DNA of 64,000 nt from CAZIKB01 sp964539665 (lineage in GTDB: Bacteria > Zhuqueibacterota > Zhuqueibacteria > Oceanimicrobiales > Oceanimicrobiaceae), in assembly GCA_964539665.1 (NCBI GenBank), contig CAZIKB010000006.1, positions 1 to 64,000 of the forward strand, given 5' to 3'. Positions 9,100 through 18,980 of this stretch are shown here, piece after piece. Position 1 is the first letter of the stretch; each line of letters starts with the position of its first letter. The notes under the pieces are model-generated. The model was given only the letters and a program-made list of their open reading frames with translations. It did not search any database and was not told where the DNA came from. Position numbers and translations under genes: made by a program.

Positions 9100-10104
9100 T
9101 CACTCTTGTTTGATACAAGCTTCGAATAGTGGGCCATTGATGAAAGACGATGTAGACTTTAAGGGTGTGCTCAAACCAACGTCTGAACAGAAACGAATAT
9201 CCGAAACACCATCGGGCTGGTCTTTTGAAACTCGTGGAATCTTATCGATATCGAAAAACGAAAGTGATTGTTGTGCAAGCTGTGCATCGTAGGCCTTTTC
9301 TACTGCATTGTGCCAAGTGCATCCTAAAGCATCAATACACACATTTTCGATTTTCATTCTCAAATCGGTATAGGACATCGCAAGAACACGTGCTTTGTCC
9401 CATAACTCGCCAAGAGTGATTCCATTGGTTGCTGGCTCTACAAAAAGTGAAGCGATCAAGACTGATATCTGATTTGGTGGATAAGCTTGTTCGAATGAAA
9501 AATGGTGACGCCGCCTTCTATTGCCAGCGCTTTTCACCTCTATTCGTTTATCTCCAAAGCAAAAATCAAATCGCTCTTTTGGGTTTGAATGCCATGCTTC
9601 AATCATAATTAGAGGGTTATTGGAATTGATAATTAGAAATAGTTCTGCCCACAGACCTTGTGTGGGACGGGAAGCTGGTTTAACTAGAGAATGAAAAAGT
9701 TGAGCTAACTTATTAATGGCTTCTGATAATTCAGTGGTTGTTGAACCGTTGGGTATCGATTCTACGATCATCAACATTGTCTGCAGGAAGTACTCGTGAA
9801 GGGAGCGCTCTTGGCTGAGACAATGAACAAGTGAGAATCTATCTTCAATTGGCGGGCCTGCTGAGATTGAAATTCGACATTGAACGTCGTGCTCAACTCT
9901 GAGGTTTTCAAGTTCTATTACTGTAGAACTTTGAGATTCCCGATTCATGCTGCCAAGAATTATGATTGGGCGTCCTTGGTAATCCTTTCCGACATGGAGG
10001 TCTGATGAAGGCGGTATCACTACACTGCTGAACGTAATGTTGTCCTTACTTTCCTCCACTGGCAATACCAGGCTGTCAAATAGTTCAATAAGTTTATTCT
10101 TCAT
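9100..10104 (-). CDS. PD-(D/E)XK motif protein, DUF4420 type
   Basis: 334 residues, matching the family's usual size. Around residues 170-185 it reads ERFDFCFGDKRIEVKSAG: an Asp then ExK, the PD-(D/E)XK nuclease core. The N-terminal block (GRPIIILGSMN...) and the context next to a Z1 helicase are typical of DUF4420 proteins. Its first 11 bases overlap the end of the Z1 gene, so the two are translationally coupled. Probable role: DNA-cutting subunit of the defence operon, working with the Z1 and GHKL ATPases. The family assignment is from motif and context; no cleavage specificity can be read. Confidence 0.8.
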   Translation of the reverse strand: MKNKLIELFDSLVLPVEESKDNITFSSVVIPPSSDLHVGKDYQGRPIIILGSMNRESQSSTVIELENLRVEHDVQCRISISAGPPIEDRFSLVHCLSQERSLHEYFLQTMLMIVESIPNGSTTTELSEAINKLAQLFHSLVKPASRPTQGLWAELFLIINSNNPLIMIEAWHSNPKERFDFCFGDKRIEVKSAGNRRRRHHFSFEQAYPPNQISVLIASLFVEPATNGITLGELWDKARVLAMSYTDLRMKIENVCIDALGCTWHNAVEKAYDAQLAQQSLSFFDIDKIPRVSKDQPDGVSDIRFCSDVGLSTPLKSTSSFINGPLFEACIKQE

Positions 10105-12343
10105 TGAAGTCTGTCAGGTTGCCTTGATCTTGTATTATTACGTCACCTGCAATCTCACGTGGAATCCATAAGGCGATGTTTGGAACGATTGGATGGTCAG
10201 AATTCTGTTCTGAGAATTGAGGTATGTTTAAATAATGTAGTTGAATTGTGACACCAGTGTCTGAATGAATAGCTCGATCACCACGATAAATCGTACCACG
10301 CCGCTCTGGTGGATTGACTGGATAAGCACCTTGAAATAGGTTGGGAATCTCAGAGTAGCTATTAAGATTACGTTCACGGGTGCGACCACCACTCATCTTA
10401 TAAATTACACATTCTGCATTTGGCTGCTCCTCGATATGTCGGCGAATAATAACCATTACCCCTAAAAAGTTTTGAGCGTCATTAAGGCGAGAAAATTGTA
10501 GATTTATTAGGAATTGTTCATACACATGGCGCAAGGATACATTGCTAGTTACGTTGTGTCGTTGCATCTCGGTTCGATCATTGTGGCCAGTATCGGGTGT
10601 GAAGGTTAGGTTACCTACAAAGCTATTCAAAATGCTCATATTCCTTCTTACATATTTTCGAGAGTCGTGAGGAGCCCTGGGGTAAAACCAACCTTCGTTA
10701 AAATTGGCTCTTACATAATCAATATCGATAATACTATCCCTTGTCGGTACCATATTACGAGAAAGTAGGAAAGTTCTACGGAGCTCAGAAAGTGGACGTT
10801 GTGTCTGTGTGTGCTCAATAAGGCGTCGACGGATATCCTCCTCGTGTTCAACGTAGCGGCGAAAAGCAATCGCGACTGCTTGCTCTAAAAACACACGACA
10901 AAAACCAAGGTATGACATTTTGTATCCAAAGAAGCGAGCTCGTTGCTGGATTGTGTCTGCACGCCGTGCCCCAACTCCTCTTGGCATGTAAGTAACCGTT
11001 AGGCCTTCAACTGTAAAACCACGATCTAGAGCTTGGCCTCCTACGAGAATATGCGAGTAAGAGCCACTCCAATCAACCTGGGGTGTCCTTCCACGTTGTG
11101 CGTTCACCAAATGCAACTCTGTCCGGCGAATGGCAGATAAAAGGCGTTGTACGATTACCTCGAATGGCTCCAAGTCTTCAATTGTTGTATGAAGGTCATT
11201 ATACGCTGGCCGGAAATCATCTATTAGATCTTCGTAATCCGGGCTGCTGGGGTCTTGGAGGATTTGGAGCCATGCGTCACGAATTGAGATTACCCATGTG
11301 TGATATTGCCGGTGACCAACAGTCCTCTGGGAAGGATGGATCATCATTGAGCGGTTTCCTTGACCGCTATCTCTAACCCATCCGATAGCCACGCCAAGGG
11401 AAAACAGCCTTAGTGCTTGCAACAAGCTTTCTGGTGGCTCGTGAAGCGGATTGTTTCGAGTAGCTATCTCGGAAGTAGGGATTTCACGAACCAATGAGAT
11501 TTCTTCCAAGAAAAAATGCCTACCACCAACGTAACCATCCCCCGGAGTAAGAGCTATTGCGAAACCTGGTGACAATACATCGATAAGATTTATAAGCAGC
11601 GGACCTTGCGGAGTTGCGGTGTACTGGAGGAAAACATGATGTGGAATTCTATCTTTCAAAAGCCTTAGGCGCTGATATGTGGTGCTTTCCTCGCCTTCTC
11701 TGATGAGATTGTTTAAGCCCGCTTGGTCAGCCTCGTCATCGATTATAAGAACGGGAATGTTATGAAGGTCGATATTACTAAGAACGTTGATTAGATGGAG
11801 AAGATGGCTGTGATGTTTCATCACAGTTATCAATATCGTTCGCTGCTCTGCCAGAGGGACGCTATCATCTTGCCATTCTGCAAGTATGTTTGCAATTAGG
11901 TTGTGATCAGTATTCTCTAAACGTGGATTGTGGAGATGTCGCCATTTACGATAATGTCGCTCATCTAGTCGTAGATCATTACGTAATCGTCTTTTTGATT
12001 GGTCAGTAAGATGTATAGAAGTTCCGGCGATCACTATGACAATTGGATAATGATTATCGCAAGCTAGAGCAGCAACGGTAGTGAATGAAAGTGTCTTTCC
12101 ACTCTGAATGTAGCCCACAACTAAACCGGTTTCTTGTCCACTATCCTCAGTAGGCGGGATACATCTGGATAGTATGGAGACTGCTTCCTCTCTTACCGCG
12201 TCTGCGTTTTCAGGTGGAAGTGTGTTTTGAAGAACCTCCATTGTTTCGTTACCAATAGCTGGTCGCCACTGGAGGTTTCCCTTATTGTCGGGTAGGATCT
12301 GAATGACTTCCGTGTTCTTTTGAGATGCATTTCCATTGCTCAT
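10094..12343 (-). CDS. Z1-domain superfamily II helicase/ATPase
   Basis: 749 residues. Walker A is in LVVGYIQSGKTLSFTTVAALA (~residues 74-94), Walker B is PVLIIDDEADQAGLN (~195), motif III-like TATPQGPLL (~240), and the second RecA-like half has GGQALDRGFTVEGLTVTYMPR (~430) and a QQRARFFGYK arginine-finger motif (~460). This combination, with the long Z1 C-terminal region, defines the Z1 family found with MORC/MutL-type ATPases in restriction-modification-like defence loci. Starts 32 bases after the GHKL gene. Probable role: DNA translocase or remodeller in the defence complex. Confidence 0.9.
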   Translation of the reverse strand: MSNGNASQKNTEVIQILPDNKGNLQWRPAIGNETMEVLQNTLPPENADAVREEAVSILSRCIPPTEDSGQETGLVVGYIQSGKTLSFTTVAALACDNHYPIVIVIAGTSIHLTDQSKRRLRNDLRLDERHYRKWRHLHNPRLENTDHNLIANILAEWQDDSVPLAEQRTILITVMKHHSHLLHLINVLSNIDLHNIPVLIIDDEADQAGLNNLIREGEESTTYQRLRLLKDRIPHHVFLQYTATPQGPLLINLIDVLSPGFAIALTPGDGYVGGRHFFLEEISLVREIPTSEIATRNNPLHEPPESLLQALRLFSLGVAIGWVRDSGQGNRSMMIHPSQRTVGHRQYHTWVISIRDAWLQILQDPSSPDYEDLIDDFRPAYNDLHTTIEDLEPFEVIVQRLLSAIRRTELHLVNAQRGRTPQVDWSGSYSHILVGGQALDRGFTVEGLTVTYMPRGVGARRADTIQQRARFFGYKMSYLGFCRVFLEQAVAIAFRRYVEHEEDIRRRLIEHTQTQRPLSELRRTFLLSRNMVPTRDSIIDIDYVRANFNEGWFYPRAPHDSRKYVRRNMSILNSFVGNLTFTPDTGHNDRTEMQRHNVTSNVSLRHVYEQFLINLQFSRLNDAQNFLGVMVIIRRHIEEQPNAECVIYKMSGGRTRERNLNSYSEIPNLFQGAYPVNPPERRGTIYRGDRAIHSDTGVTIQLHYLNIPQFSEQNSDHPIVPNIALWIPREIAGDVIIQDQGNLTDFNEE

Positions 12344-12375
12344 TTATTTAATCTCCTGATGGTTCTAATATCGGA

Positions 12376-13929
12376 TTAGGTTCGAGAAAGGGCATTCCTT
12401 AGCAATTCGTTTACGTTGCGACGAATAGTGCCGGCCATTCTTACACCGCTGTCTCTTGCAGCAACTTCAGCAAGGCCCAAAGCTGCGGCAACTCTTAGGA
12501 GGGGCTCGATTTCATCGGAATCTATCCCACCAAATCGTTGCATAAACGGATGCACCAGCGACATGCGCAAGCCCACAATGCGACAACTATTATCTGATGA
12601 AGAGATCTCTTCTTTGGCCACTTGATCACTTATCTCAAGCCAATCGCCAACGGCAGGATCAACCGATAACTCTATTACAATGCGCCAAGATTGACCATGG
12701 AGTTCAACATCAATGACACGTCGTGATGCACAGCTAACTGATGTTAAATTTTTAGGTGGACTTTGGTCGTCTGATTCGGTAGTGAGAGACACCAGAATAG
12801 GAGGAACGTGCTGTTTTATAGCTTCAGAAGTATGCTGTGTAGCAGCAGCGCCCTTTCGAAAATCCTGTGGTTTTCGTTGAACTCTAAATTCTCTTGCTTG
12901 TTGAAGAAGGGGTAAGTTTTGCTTTGATAATTCCTCCTTTAGAAGCTCGAGAAATGGCTCTTCGTTTTCGTCCCATTGAAACCCGTCCTTAGTATGACTG
13001 ACTTCAAAACCCTCCAGATGCAGTTCTCCAAAAAGTCGCTGATATATGAAACTGTTTGGTTTGCCGAAAACGAACTCAGGTCTGTATCCTTCGTCACCAC
13101 TTCCTTGAATCAATCGTCTACGACGAAATAGTGCAAAACCGGCACGTGTTGTGCTTGCGGTTTTCCTAATTGCGGCAAAGCCTCTTACTCGCAAGTCCTC
13201 CCCAAAATCAAAGTCTATGTCTTTTCGCCAAAGCAAGGCTTCGCCATTCTCGTTTTTGAAGTAGGGGGCGGAAAGAATTTCGGGCTGTTCATATATCAGT
13301 TCTTCATCATTAAACCTTAGTGTAAGAATTCCTTCACGAACAAAGATGCGATAAATGTCTTGAAGATGCTCTTTAATCTTACCAATCGTTCGACCAACTG
13401 GAACTCTATGAAGATTGCATAGAACAATTTCAGTAAAATGTACGGTTTCATTAATTGATACGATATCAACATCCAGTTCTTCGATTTCGTCTTGTACTAT
13501 CTTTGAGATGTCAAATGCGACTGTTTTTTCCACAGGTTCGCCAAGAGCAGAAGTGCGGACATGCCAAGTTGGTGAAAACCAGCATGCGGCACTTTTCATA
13601 CCCATGCCAAATTCACAGAGTCCGGTGGTATCAACAGGTACTTCTGCTGGCCGAAATGCTTGTGGAAAATCTTTTTTATGAATTCCGGCTGCATTATCTC
13701 GAATAGTAATCCTTCTTCCACTATCAGGATCGATCTCTATGTCCACACGTAATTTGAAGCCTTTTTCGACTGATTCCAGTTGTGCTTGATAATCTAGAAA
13801 ACTCTGGATCGAGTTATCGACAAATTCAGCTAATGCAAACCAGGGGCGATAGTTGAGGTGCTGTAAAACTGACAGCACCTTTACTCCTGGACGGATATTT
13901 ACTCGAGAATTTTTGTTGTTATCTTCCAT
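12376..13929 (-). CDS. GHKL-type ATPase (MORC/MutL/Hsp90-like)
   Basis: About 517 residues. I take ATG 13929; a TTG six codons upstream is in frame but weaker. The Bergerat ATP-binding fold is clear: N-box ALAEFVDNSIQSF (~residues 33-45), ITIRDNAAGI (G1, ~77), and CEFGMGMKSAACWFSP (G2 lid, ~107). The following ~150 residues resemble the S5-like transducer of MutL/MORC proteins. Bacterial relatives occur in restriction-modification-like clusters with Z1 helicases and are regarded as the source of eukaryotic MORC proteins. It lies 34 bases after the methylase and 32 before the Z1 gene. It probably acts as an ATP-driven clamp for the operon's nuclease; the C-terminal 150 residues have no motif I can name. 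Confidence 0.88.
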   Translation of the reverse strand: MEDNNKNSRVNIRPGVKVLSVLQHLNYRPWFALAEFVDNSIQSFLDYQAQLESVEKGFKLRVDIEIDPDSGRRITIRDNAAGIHKKDFPQAFRPAEVPVDTTGLCEFGMGMKSAACWFSPTWHVRTSALGEPVEKTVAFDISKIVQDEIEELDVDIVSINETVHFTEIVLCNLHRVPVGRTIGKIKEHLQDIYRIFVREGILTLRFNDEELIYEQPEILSAPYFKNENGEALLWRKDIDFDFGEDLRVRGFAAIRKTASTTRAGFALFRRRRLIQGSGDEGYRPEFVFGKPNSFIYQRLFGELHLEGFEVSHTKDGFQWDENEEPFLELLKEELSKQNLPLLQQAREFRVQRKPQDFRKGAAATQHTSEAIKQHVPPILVSLTTESDDQSPPKNLTSVSCASRRVIDVELHGQSWRIVIELSVDPAVGDWLEISDQVAKEEISSSDNSCRIVGLRMSLVHPFMQRFGGIDSDEIEPLLRVAAALGLAEVAARDSGVRMAGTIRRNVNELLRNALSRT

Positions 13930-13963
13930 GGTGCAAAATCCAAACAAAATTTTGATCCAACAT

Positions 13964-15289
13964 TTAAGTGACGATCAACTCTTGTGATTGCCTGTCAAGA
14001 AATGATTCCTGTTTCTTTTTCAAAAATTCAGCCTCCAAAAGCAAATCAGCAATCAATTCCACAATTCGGACGTTGACTGCGTTGCCTAATGCCTTGTATG
14101 TCTTTGAGCTATATTCGGGAAGATGCATTAGGGAATCCATATTCTGGAGTCTTGTGCATTCTCTTGGTGTCATATATCGCTTTTCGGCCGCTATTATTGG
14201 TACTTGGGTGGTCGTCATAGCCACTAGTGATGGCGTCGTCGTAGGTCTTTTGACTCTTACCCCTGAGGCCCTAAACTGGATAATACACCGCCAAATATCC
14301 CTTTTCTCACCTTTACAGTTCCATTCAAATTTTTGTAAACTGGGTGGAAATTGCATCACCTGAGGTAACCAGGGCTCAATCCACTCGCGATTTTTCTCGT
14401 AATAATCTCGGTTCTGTTGAATGAATCTTATCTTCCATTGTGGAAATGTTTGCTCGTTTGTCCTTGCATATGAAGGTAGACAACTAAATCTCTCACTAGA
14501 TGAGACTGAAGAAAGGTCTATGCCATGTGCACCTCGATACTTACGTAGTCCTCTTGTCCCTAATGCGAATGGCGTTGTTTCCTCAAAGGGATAAGTGGCC
14601 CCAAACTCCATAGTCCAAATAGGAAAAGAAGGAAGCTCTTCATTGCAAGGAGACCTATCTAGAAAGTCTTGCCAAACTTCCAAACATTTTTCAACTTGAA
14701 AAGATATTGCCTTGGCCTCTTCGGGATTTTTGTCGAGCACAGAGTAAATTGAGACAGACTTATTCGTTTCTTCAGGCCATCGGAAATGGTCCAAACTTAG
14801 TCGGCTGCCAACAATAAACATACGCTCGCGAATCTGTGGGATTCCAAAACGATGAGGAGAAAGAATTTTCGAGTCTACCTTATATCCGAACTCATTCAAT
14901 TGCGCCGCCATAAGCGCCCAGGTTTTCCCTTGATTATGTCGTGCAAGATTGGCCACATTTTCTAAAAGTAAATATTTGGGCTTCCTATAACTAACGATTC
15001 GTAATACATGATCATGGAACAAATCTCCCCATTGAGGACAGTCTGGCCCAAGTTGGCCGCCTGCCTTTGAAAAAGGTTGGCAGGGGAATCCGGCACAAAG
15101 TAAATCATGAGGTGGAACCTGAGTTGCTGGAATATTGCGAATGTCACCGCCCGGGCGAATACCGAAATTCAGCTCGTAAATATTGGAAAGCTCTGAATCT
15201 TGCTCACTAGCGAAAACACACTCGTGACCAAGGTTCTGGAGTGCAATATGAAAACCACCTAGTCCAGCAAAAAGATCGATAAATCTCAT
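13964..15289 (-). CDS. DNA (cytosine-5-)-methyltransferase
   Basis: 441 residues with the C5-methylase motifs in order: I (RFIDLFAGLGGFHIAL, SAM binding), IV (LLCAGFPCQPFSKAGG, catalytic Cys), VI (YLLLENVANL), VIII (QIRERMFIVGSRL), a variable target-recognition region (~residues 200-350), IX (PTTTPSLVAMTTTQVP) and X (YKALGNAVNVRIVELI). It is the first gene of the five-gene defence operon and would protect host DNA while marking the sites that Vsr patrols. The recognition sequence cannot be read from the protein by eye. The gene looks complete. The 520 bases upstream are AT-rich and contain a repeat rather than another gene. Confidence 0.95.
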   Translation of the reverse strand: MRFIDLFAGLGGFHIALQNLGHECVFASEQDSELSNIYELNFGIRPGGDIRNIPATQVPPHDLLCAGFPCQPFSKAGGQLGPDCPQWGDLFHDHVLRIVSYRKPKYLLLENVANLARHNQGKTWALMAAQLNEFGYKVDSKILSPHRFGIPQIRERMFIVGSRLSLDHFRWPEETNKSVSIYSVLDKNPEEAKAISFQVEKCLEVWQDFLDRSPCNEELPSFPIWTMEFGATYPFEETTPFALGTRGLRKYRGAHGIDLSSVSSSERFSCLPSYARTNEQTFPQWKIRFIQQNRDYYEKNREWIEPWLPQVMQFPPSLQKFEWNCKGEKRDIWRCIIQFRASGVRVKRPTTTPSLVAMTTTQVPIIAAEKRYMTPRECTRLQNMDSLMHLPEYSSKTYKALGNAVNVRIVELIADLLLEAEFLKKKQESFLDRQSQELIVT

Positions 15290-15420
15290 ATTTTGTTGTA
15301 ATGTCCAGAAATTATAAGGATTAAGTCGATGCTCAATTCATTTAATAACCGTAAATGCTGCTTACTACGTAATTATAGGCCGGCTAACCGAAATACTTGT
15401 ATCAGCTAACTTAATTTTAT

Positions 15421-15811
15421 TCATTCCAATATGAACGACGAATCCTTCCAAAAAAGCTTAACTATATGAATAAAGCATGCTGTGAATTTTATAAATTGGG
15501 TATTTAAAGTCAAGTAAAAAATAATTTTATGTATTGAATAAATCGAAAATGCTTTCCGTTTTATCCAGCCCCAACCTGATGGATAATACCGAAAATTTAT
15601 ACAGCAATTTTACTAAGTGTTGATTTCAATTTACTATTTATTAAATTAAAATAACAAATAGTAACTAAAAGTCAAATGTAATATCAAACAAAATTCAATC
15701 CTGAACCTAACTTTAACTCATTCCCCAGGTAAAGCATGTTCTTCACTATTATCAGATTTCATATTGTTCTGTGGCGGATTAAACGGTTATACACAACGAT
15801 TGCCGTTGTCC
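15421..15811. repeat. Intergenic repeat, copy A of three
   Basis: The gene-free stretch between the methylase and the broken gene at 15812 holds a repeat related to 21541-21825 (copy B) and 24790-25056 (copy C). Shared words include CCGTTTTATCCAGCCCCAAC and AACAAATAGTAACTAAAAGT. Copy A matches copy C at its left end (TGTGAATTTTATAAATTGGG, TATTTAAAGTCAAGTAAAAA) and copy B at its right end (CATTCCCCAGGTAAAGCATG, ACACAACGATTGC). Relative to copy B it lacks about 120 bases just before the CTD fragment. 15290-15420 shows nothing recognisable. Confidence 0.75.
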
Positions 15812-16059
15812 TTATCGCAGGAGAATCATCTTACGGGTTTGTAAAAAATTATCTGATTCCAATCGATAGAAATAGACACCACTACTAACTTTATTACCGC
15901 TTTTATCGCAGCCATTCCAGGTAACCTCGTGTACTCCTCGCGGTCTATTCCCATTTTTTAGAACTCGAATTTCCTGCCCTCAGCCTTATAAACCACACCC
16001 GTCCCGCCTTCGCCAAGTTTTTCTAAAATCTTGTAATCATGTATCGTCTCACCAATCAT
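15812..16059 (-). pseudogene. Chimeric remnant: kinase N-terminus joined to a T9SS sorting-domain tail
   Basis: On the minus strand an ATG at 16059 with AAGG upstream starts MIGETIHDYKILEKLGEGG then TGVVYKAEG, clearly the first ~28 residues of a Ser/Thr kinase like the one at 16082-18778. At about 15976-15980 the sequence switches, out of frame, to GQEIRVLKNGNRP...VHEVTWNGCDKSGNKVSSGV, then YFYRLESDNFLQTRKMILLR and a stop: the last ~55 residues of the T9SS tail of the protease at 21960-24719, with only a few changes. The kinase frame stops eight codons after the junction. The two parents stand 6 kb apart in the same order, so this is a recombination scar, not a functional gene. Confidence 0.8.
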
Positions 16060-16081
16060 ATATTTTACCTTAAAAAAATAC

Positions 16082-18778
16082 CTAACGTTTCGGCTTTATG
16101 AATTCCTCAAATTCGGGAAAACCGTTTAAAGGAAAAAATTCCCACCACCTGTGATAATGTATACCATAAGCAACGCCGTTTCGAAAGGCATCCTGCAGAA
16201 GCGTTACTGCCCGTGACTTCTCGCCAAGCGCCCCAGCGATCATTGCCTGCCGCCACTTATTTTCACCCCATATATAAGGCAAATCGACTTTTTTCAGCCA
16301 GTCGTACATTTGCAGCGCTGTTTCCCGGTCACCGGCATGTGCCGCTAACATGCCTTTATATGATTTTAATTCCAGGGATTCGGGATTTTCGGATTCTAGA
16401 TCGTTGATAATTCTCTGTAAATCTACTATACGGGCATCTCTTGTCTGACCGATAGCTATGGCTACATTTTCCTGTTCCGGATCTAACGGTAATTGATCAC
16501 CTTCACCGTATACAAACAGGGACAAATAGGACGCCTGGAAAAATTGGTCGCGTAAAGAACGAAATTCCTCCTCCGATCTTCTTAAAAACCACTTTATGGC
16601 CATGTCATTGATCTTGCGGGCTTCAGCCGGATAACCGTGAACATACAATTCCTCTCCTATTCGTCTAAGATGCATTCCAGGGATTCTGGGGTTTCCGGAT
16701 AATGTATAAAACCCGTCTATCAAATCCTTTACCTGTTCTATTTGACCGAGACCGACAAGGGCGCTAAGTTCCCAGAATAATCCCAATGGGGATTCGGTAA
16801 AAATGCTTTTTTGCTCAAGTGCCAGGGCAAGCTCTTCCTCATGTTTACCCAGTAAGTGGAGGACTTCGTTGGATTGAGACCAATACGGCTCCCAGTCTTT
16901 TGCGTATTCACTTTCTTTATCGACCCTTGAATACGCTTCTTCTGCTTCATCTAAATTATTAATTTTCCTGGCAGCATCACCCAGATCAAAAAAATCAGAA
17001 TTATTATACGAATTAGACATTGGGTTTATTTCCGTCCTATCTCTTTGCGCAGCTAAGACTCCGGAAAGATCGCCGTCAAGCCATGCGCGGGTCCATTTAA
17101 TCGTTTTTCGGCTGTGCTCGGAGAATTGCTGCCTTTTTTCTTCGGCAATTTTTAAAACGGAATCTGCTTCAGCATATCTTCCCGCACCTCTATAAACGAT
17201 AGAAATCGAATTCAAAGGCTCTACAAAACCGGAATCTATCTCCATTGCCCTGTTGTAGAATTCAATTGATTCAATCTGATTTTCAAAATCAAGCATTAAT
17301 CTCGAGCCTTCCATATAACTCAATATTGCCTCAAAGACCGGCAAATAAGGTATAACATTGGAAATTTCCGCTACGGTCACAGGAATAAAAGAAATAATTC
17401 CGATGCCCGACATTATTTTGCTTCGCAGCGTTGCGATCATATTTGAGACATCATCCCGGTGTCCCGAAATATCTTTAAGAATGCTGAGCCGTTCCCCCGA
17501 GGATATATCGGTGATCCTGGGTTGAAAAACCAGTTCCTCTCCCTGCATATAGATTGAACCTGAAATTATAAATTTTGCTTTCGATATATCTGATAATTCC
17601 TTTAGCCTGTCAATCTCTTTCAAATTCTTATACTGTTCATCGGGTACAAGCGGTGCTATTTCCATTGTTGTAATTACGCCTAAATTCTGGGTGAGATCGT
17701 CCGCGATCATTCGTTCAAGATAATCGAACGATTTATCTCCCGTCTCATTTTCAAAAAATGCGACAGCTACACGCTTTTCGACCAGTTTGGGGCCTCCCGA
17801 CGGAAAAAATCTCAATACACCAATTACTCCAGCTATGATTACCGCTGCCGCAATACCAATTGCCAGTTTCTTCGACTTTGAAGTTAAATCTTTGAAAAAC
17901 GAGACGCCGGCCTCTTTCTCCAGTCTAGCTTTTATAGTCACCCTGGTTTTAGAGGTCTCAACTTCCAGCTCCTTTGCAACGGATCGTAAGTCGACCAACA
18001 TGTCGGTTAGATTCTGGTAACGCTCCTCGGGATTCTTGGCCAGGGCCTTGTTCGCGATCCGTTCCAATTCCATGGGCACACCGGTGCGTAAGCCCGTCAT
18101 CGGTTCCGCGTCTTCATTCATGATGGAGTACACCACCGCCTGCTCGTAATCACCTTTGAAAGGGAGCTGCCCGGTGACAATTTCATAAAGCATCACACCA
18201 AAGGACCAGATATCTGTACGAAGGTCCACTTTTTCGCCAATTGCCTGTTCCGGCGACATGTAGGCAATTGTGCCCATGGATGCGCCGTCTTTGGTAATCA
18301 TGGTTTTCTCAGCTTGCTTGGCCAAACCAAAGTCCATGAGGATGGCCTGACCCTTAGTCGTCACCATCACGTTTGAGCTTTTGATGTCCCGATGGACAAC
18401 CCCTTGCTCATGGGCCTCCTGTAATCCGTCAGCTACTTGCATGGCAATGTCCACAGCCTCATCGAACTTCAGCGGCTTGGCCTCAATTTTTTCCTTCAGG
18501 CTTTGTCCATCGAGATAGGCCATGGCAATAAAGGTTTGGTCTTCAACCTCATCAATTTCGTGGACGGTACAAATGTTGGGATGGTGCAGAGCTGCCGCGG
18601 CCTGAGCTTCACGACCAAATCGCTTTTTGTCCTCCTCACTGCCTACCGCTTGCGGCGAGAGGAATTTCAAGGCCACGGTACGTTTGAGTTTGGTGTCCTC
18701 TGCCTTGTACACCACGCCCATGCCCCCTTCCCCGATCTTTTCGAGGATTTTGTAGTGTGAGATGGTTTTGCCGATCAT
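16082..18778 (-). CDS. Membrane Ser/Thr protein kinase with TolB-like and TPR regions
   Basis: About 898 residues; ATG 18778 is preceded by GGAGGTGA, and a GTG four codons upstream would sit on that site. The kinase domain (~residues 7-275) has GEGGMGVVYKAE (P-loop), VALKFL (Lys), HRDIKSSNVM (catalytic loop), MDFGLAK and GTIAYMSPEQ, so it should be active. One membrane segment (LAIGIAAAVIIAGVIGVL, ~310) is followed by a TolB/FlgO-like region (RVAVAFFENETGD...) and helical TPR-type repeats to the end. The kinase is therefore cytoplasmic and the sensor part outside the inner membrane. The target is unknown. A partial copy of its start lies just downstream at 15980-16059. Confidence 0.9.
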   Translation of the reverse strand: MIGKTISHYKILEKIGEGGMGVVYKAEDTKLKRTVALKFLSPQAVGSEEDKKRFGREAQAAAALHHPNICTVHEIDEVEDQTFIAMAYLDGQSLKEKIEAKPLKFDEAVDIAMQVADGLQEAHEQGVVHRDIKSSNVMVTTKGQAILMDFGLAKQAEKTMITKDGASMGTIAYMSPEQAIGEKVDLRTDIWSFGVMLYEIVTGQLPFKGDYEQAVVYSIMNEDAEPMTGLRTGVPMELERIANKALAKNPEERYQNLTDMLVDLRSVAKELEVETSKTRVTIKARLEKEAGVSFFKDLTSKSKKLAIGIAAAVIIAGVIGVLRFFPSGGPKLVEKRVAVAFFENETGDKSFDYLERMIADDLTQNLGVITTMEIAPLVPDEQYKNLKEIDRLKELSDISKAKFIISGSIYMQGEELVFQPRITDISSGERLSILKDISGHRDDVSNMIATLRSKIMSGIGIISFIPVTVAEISNVIPYLPVFEAILSYMEGSRLMLDFENQIESIEFYNRAMEIDSGFVEPLNSISIVYRGAGRYAEADSVLKIAEEKRQQFSEHSRKTIKWTRAWLDGDLSGVLAAQRDRTEINPMSNSYNNSDFFDLGDAARKINNLDEAEEAYSRVDKESEYAKDWEPYWSQSNEVLHLLGKHEEELALALEQKSIFTESPLGLFWELSALVGLGQIEQVKDLIDGFYTLSGNPRIPGMHLRRIGEELYVHGYPAEARKINDMAIKWFLRRSEEEFRSLRDQFFQASYLSLFVYGEGDQLPLDPEQENVAIAIGQTRDARIVDLQRIINDLESENPESLELKSYKGMLAAHAGDRETALQMYDWLKKVDLPYIWGENKWRQAMIAGALGEKSRAVTLLQDAFRNGVAYGIHYHRWWEFFPLNGFPEFEEFIKPKR

Positions 18779-18980
18779 GGTCACCTCCACGATTGTTTAA
18801 TGCCTTATAATGATTTACACAAGCACAATACTTCTGACGTCTAACGGTAAAAATAAGCTGCTGGAACTTGCGGAGCACAGTACATTGGGAATTTGAAAAA
18901 TATTTTGCGTAGCACCATCGGTCTGATTCGCTCATCGCTGTTCCTGTCAGCTTGATTTTTTTTGTTATGTCGCTGTTTTG

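Noticed and set aside
8638..15289. Prophage origin for the defence genes
   Set aside because: No integrase, capsid, terminase or attachment repeats nearby; the genes fit a chromosomal defence operon.
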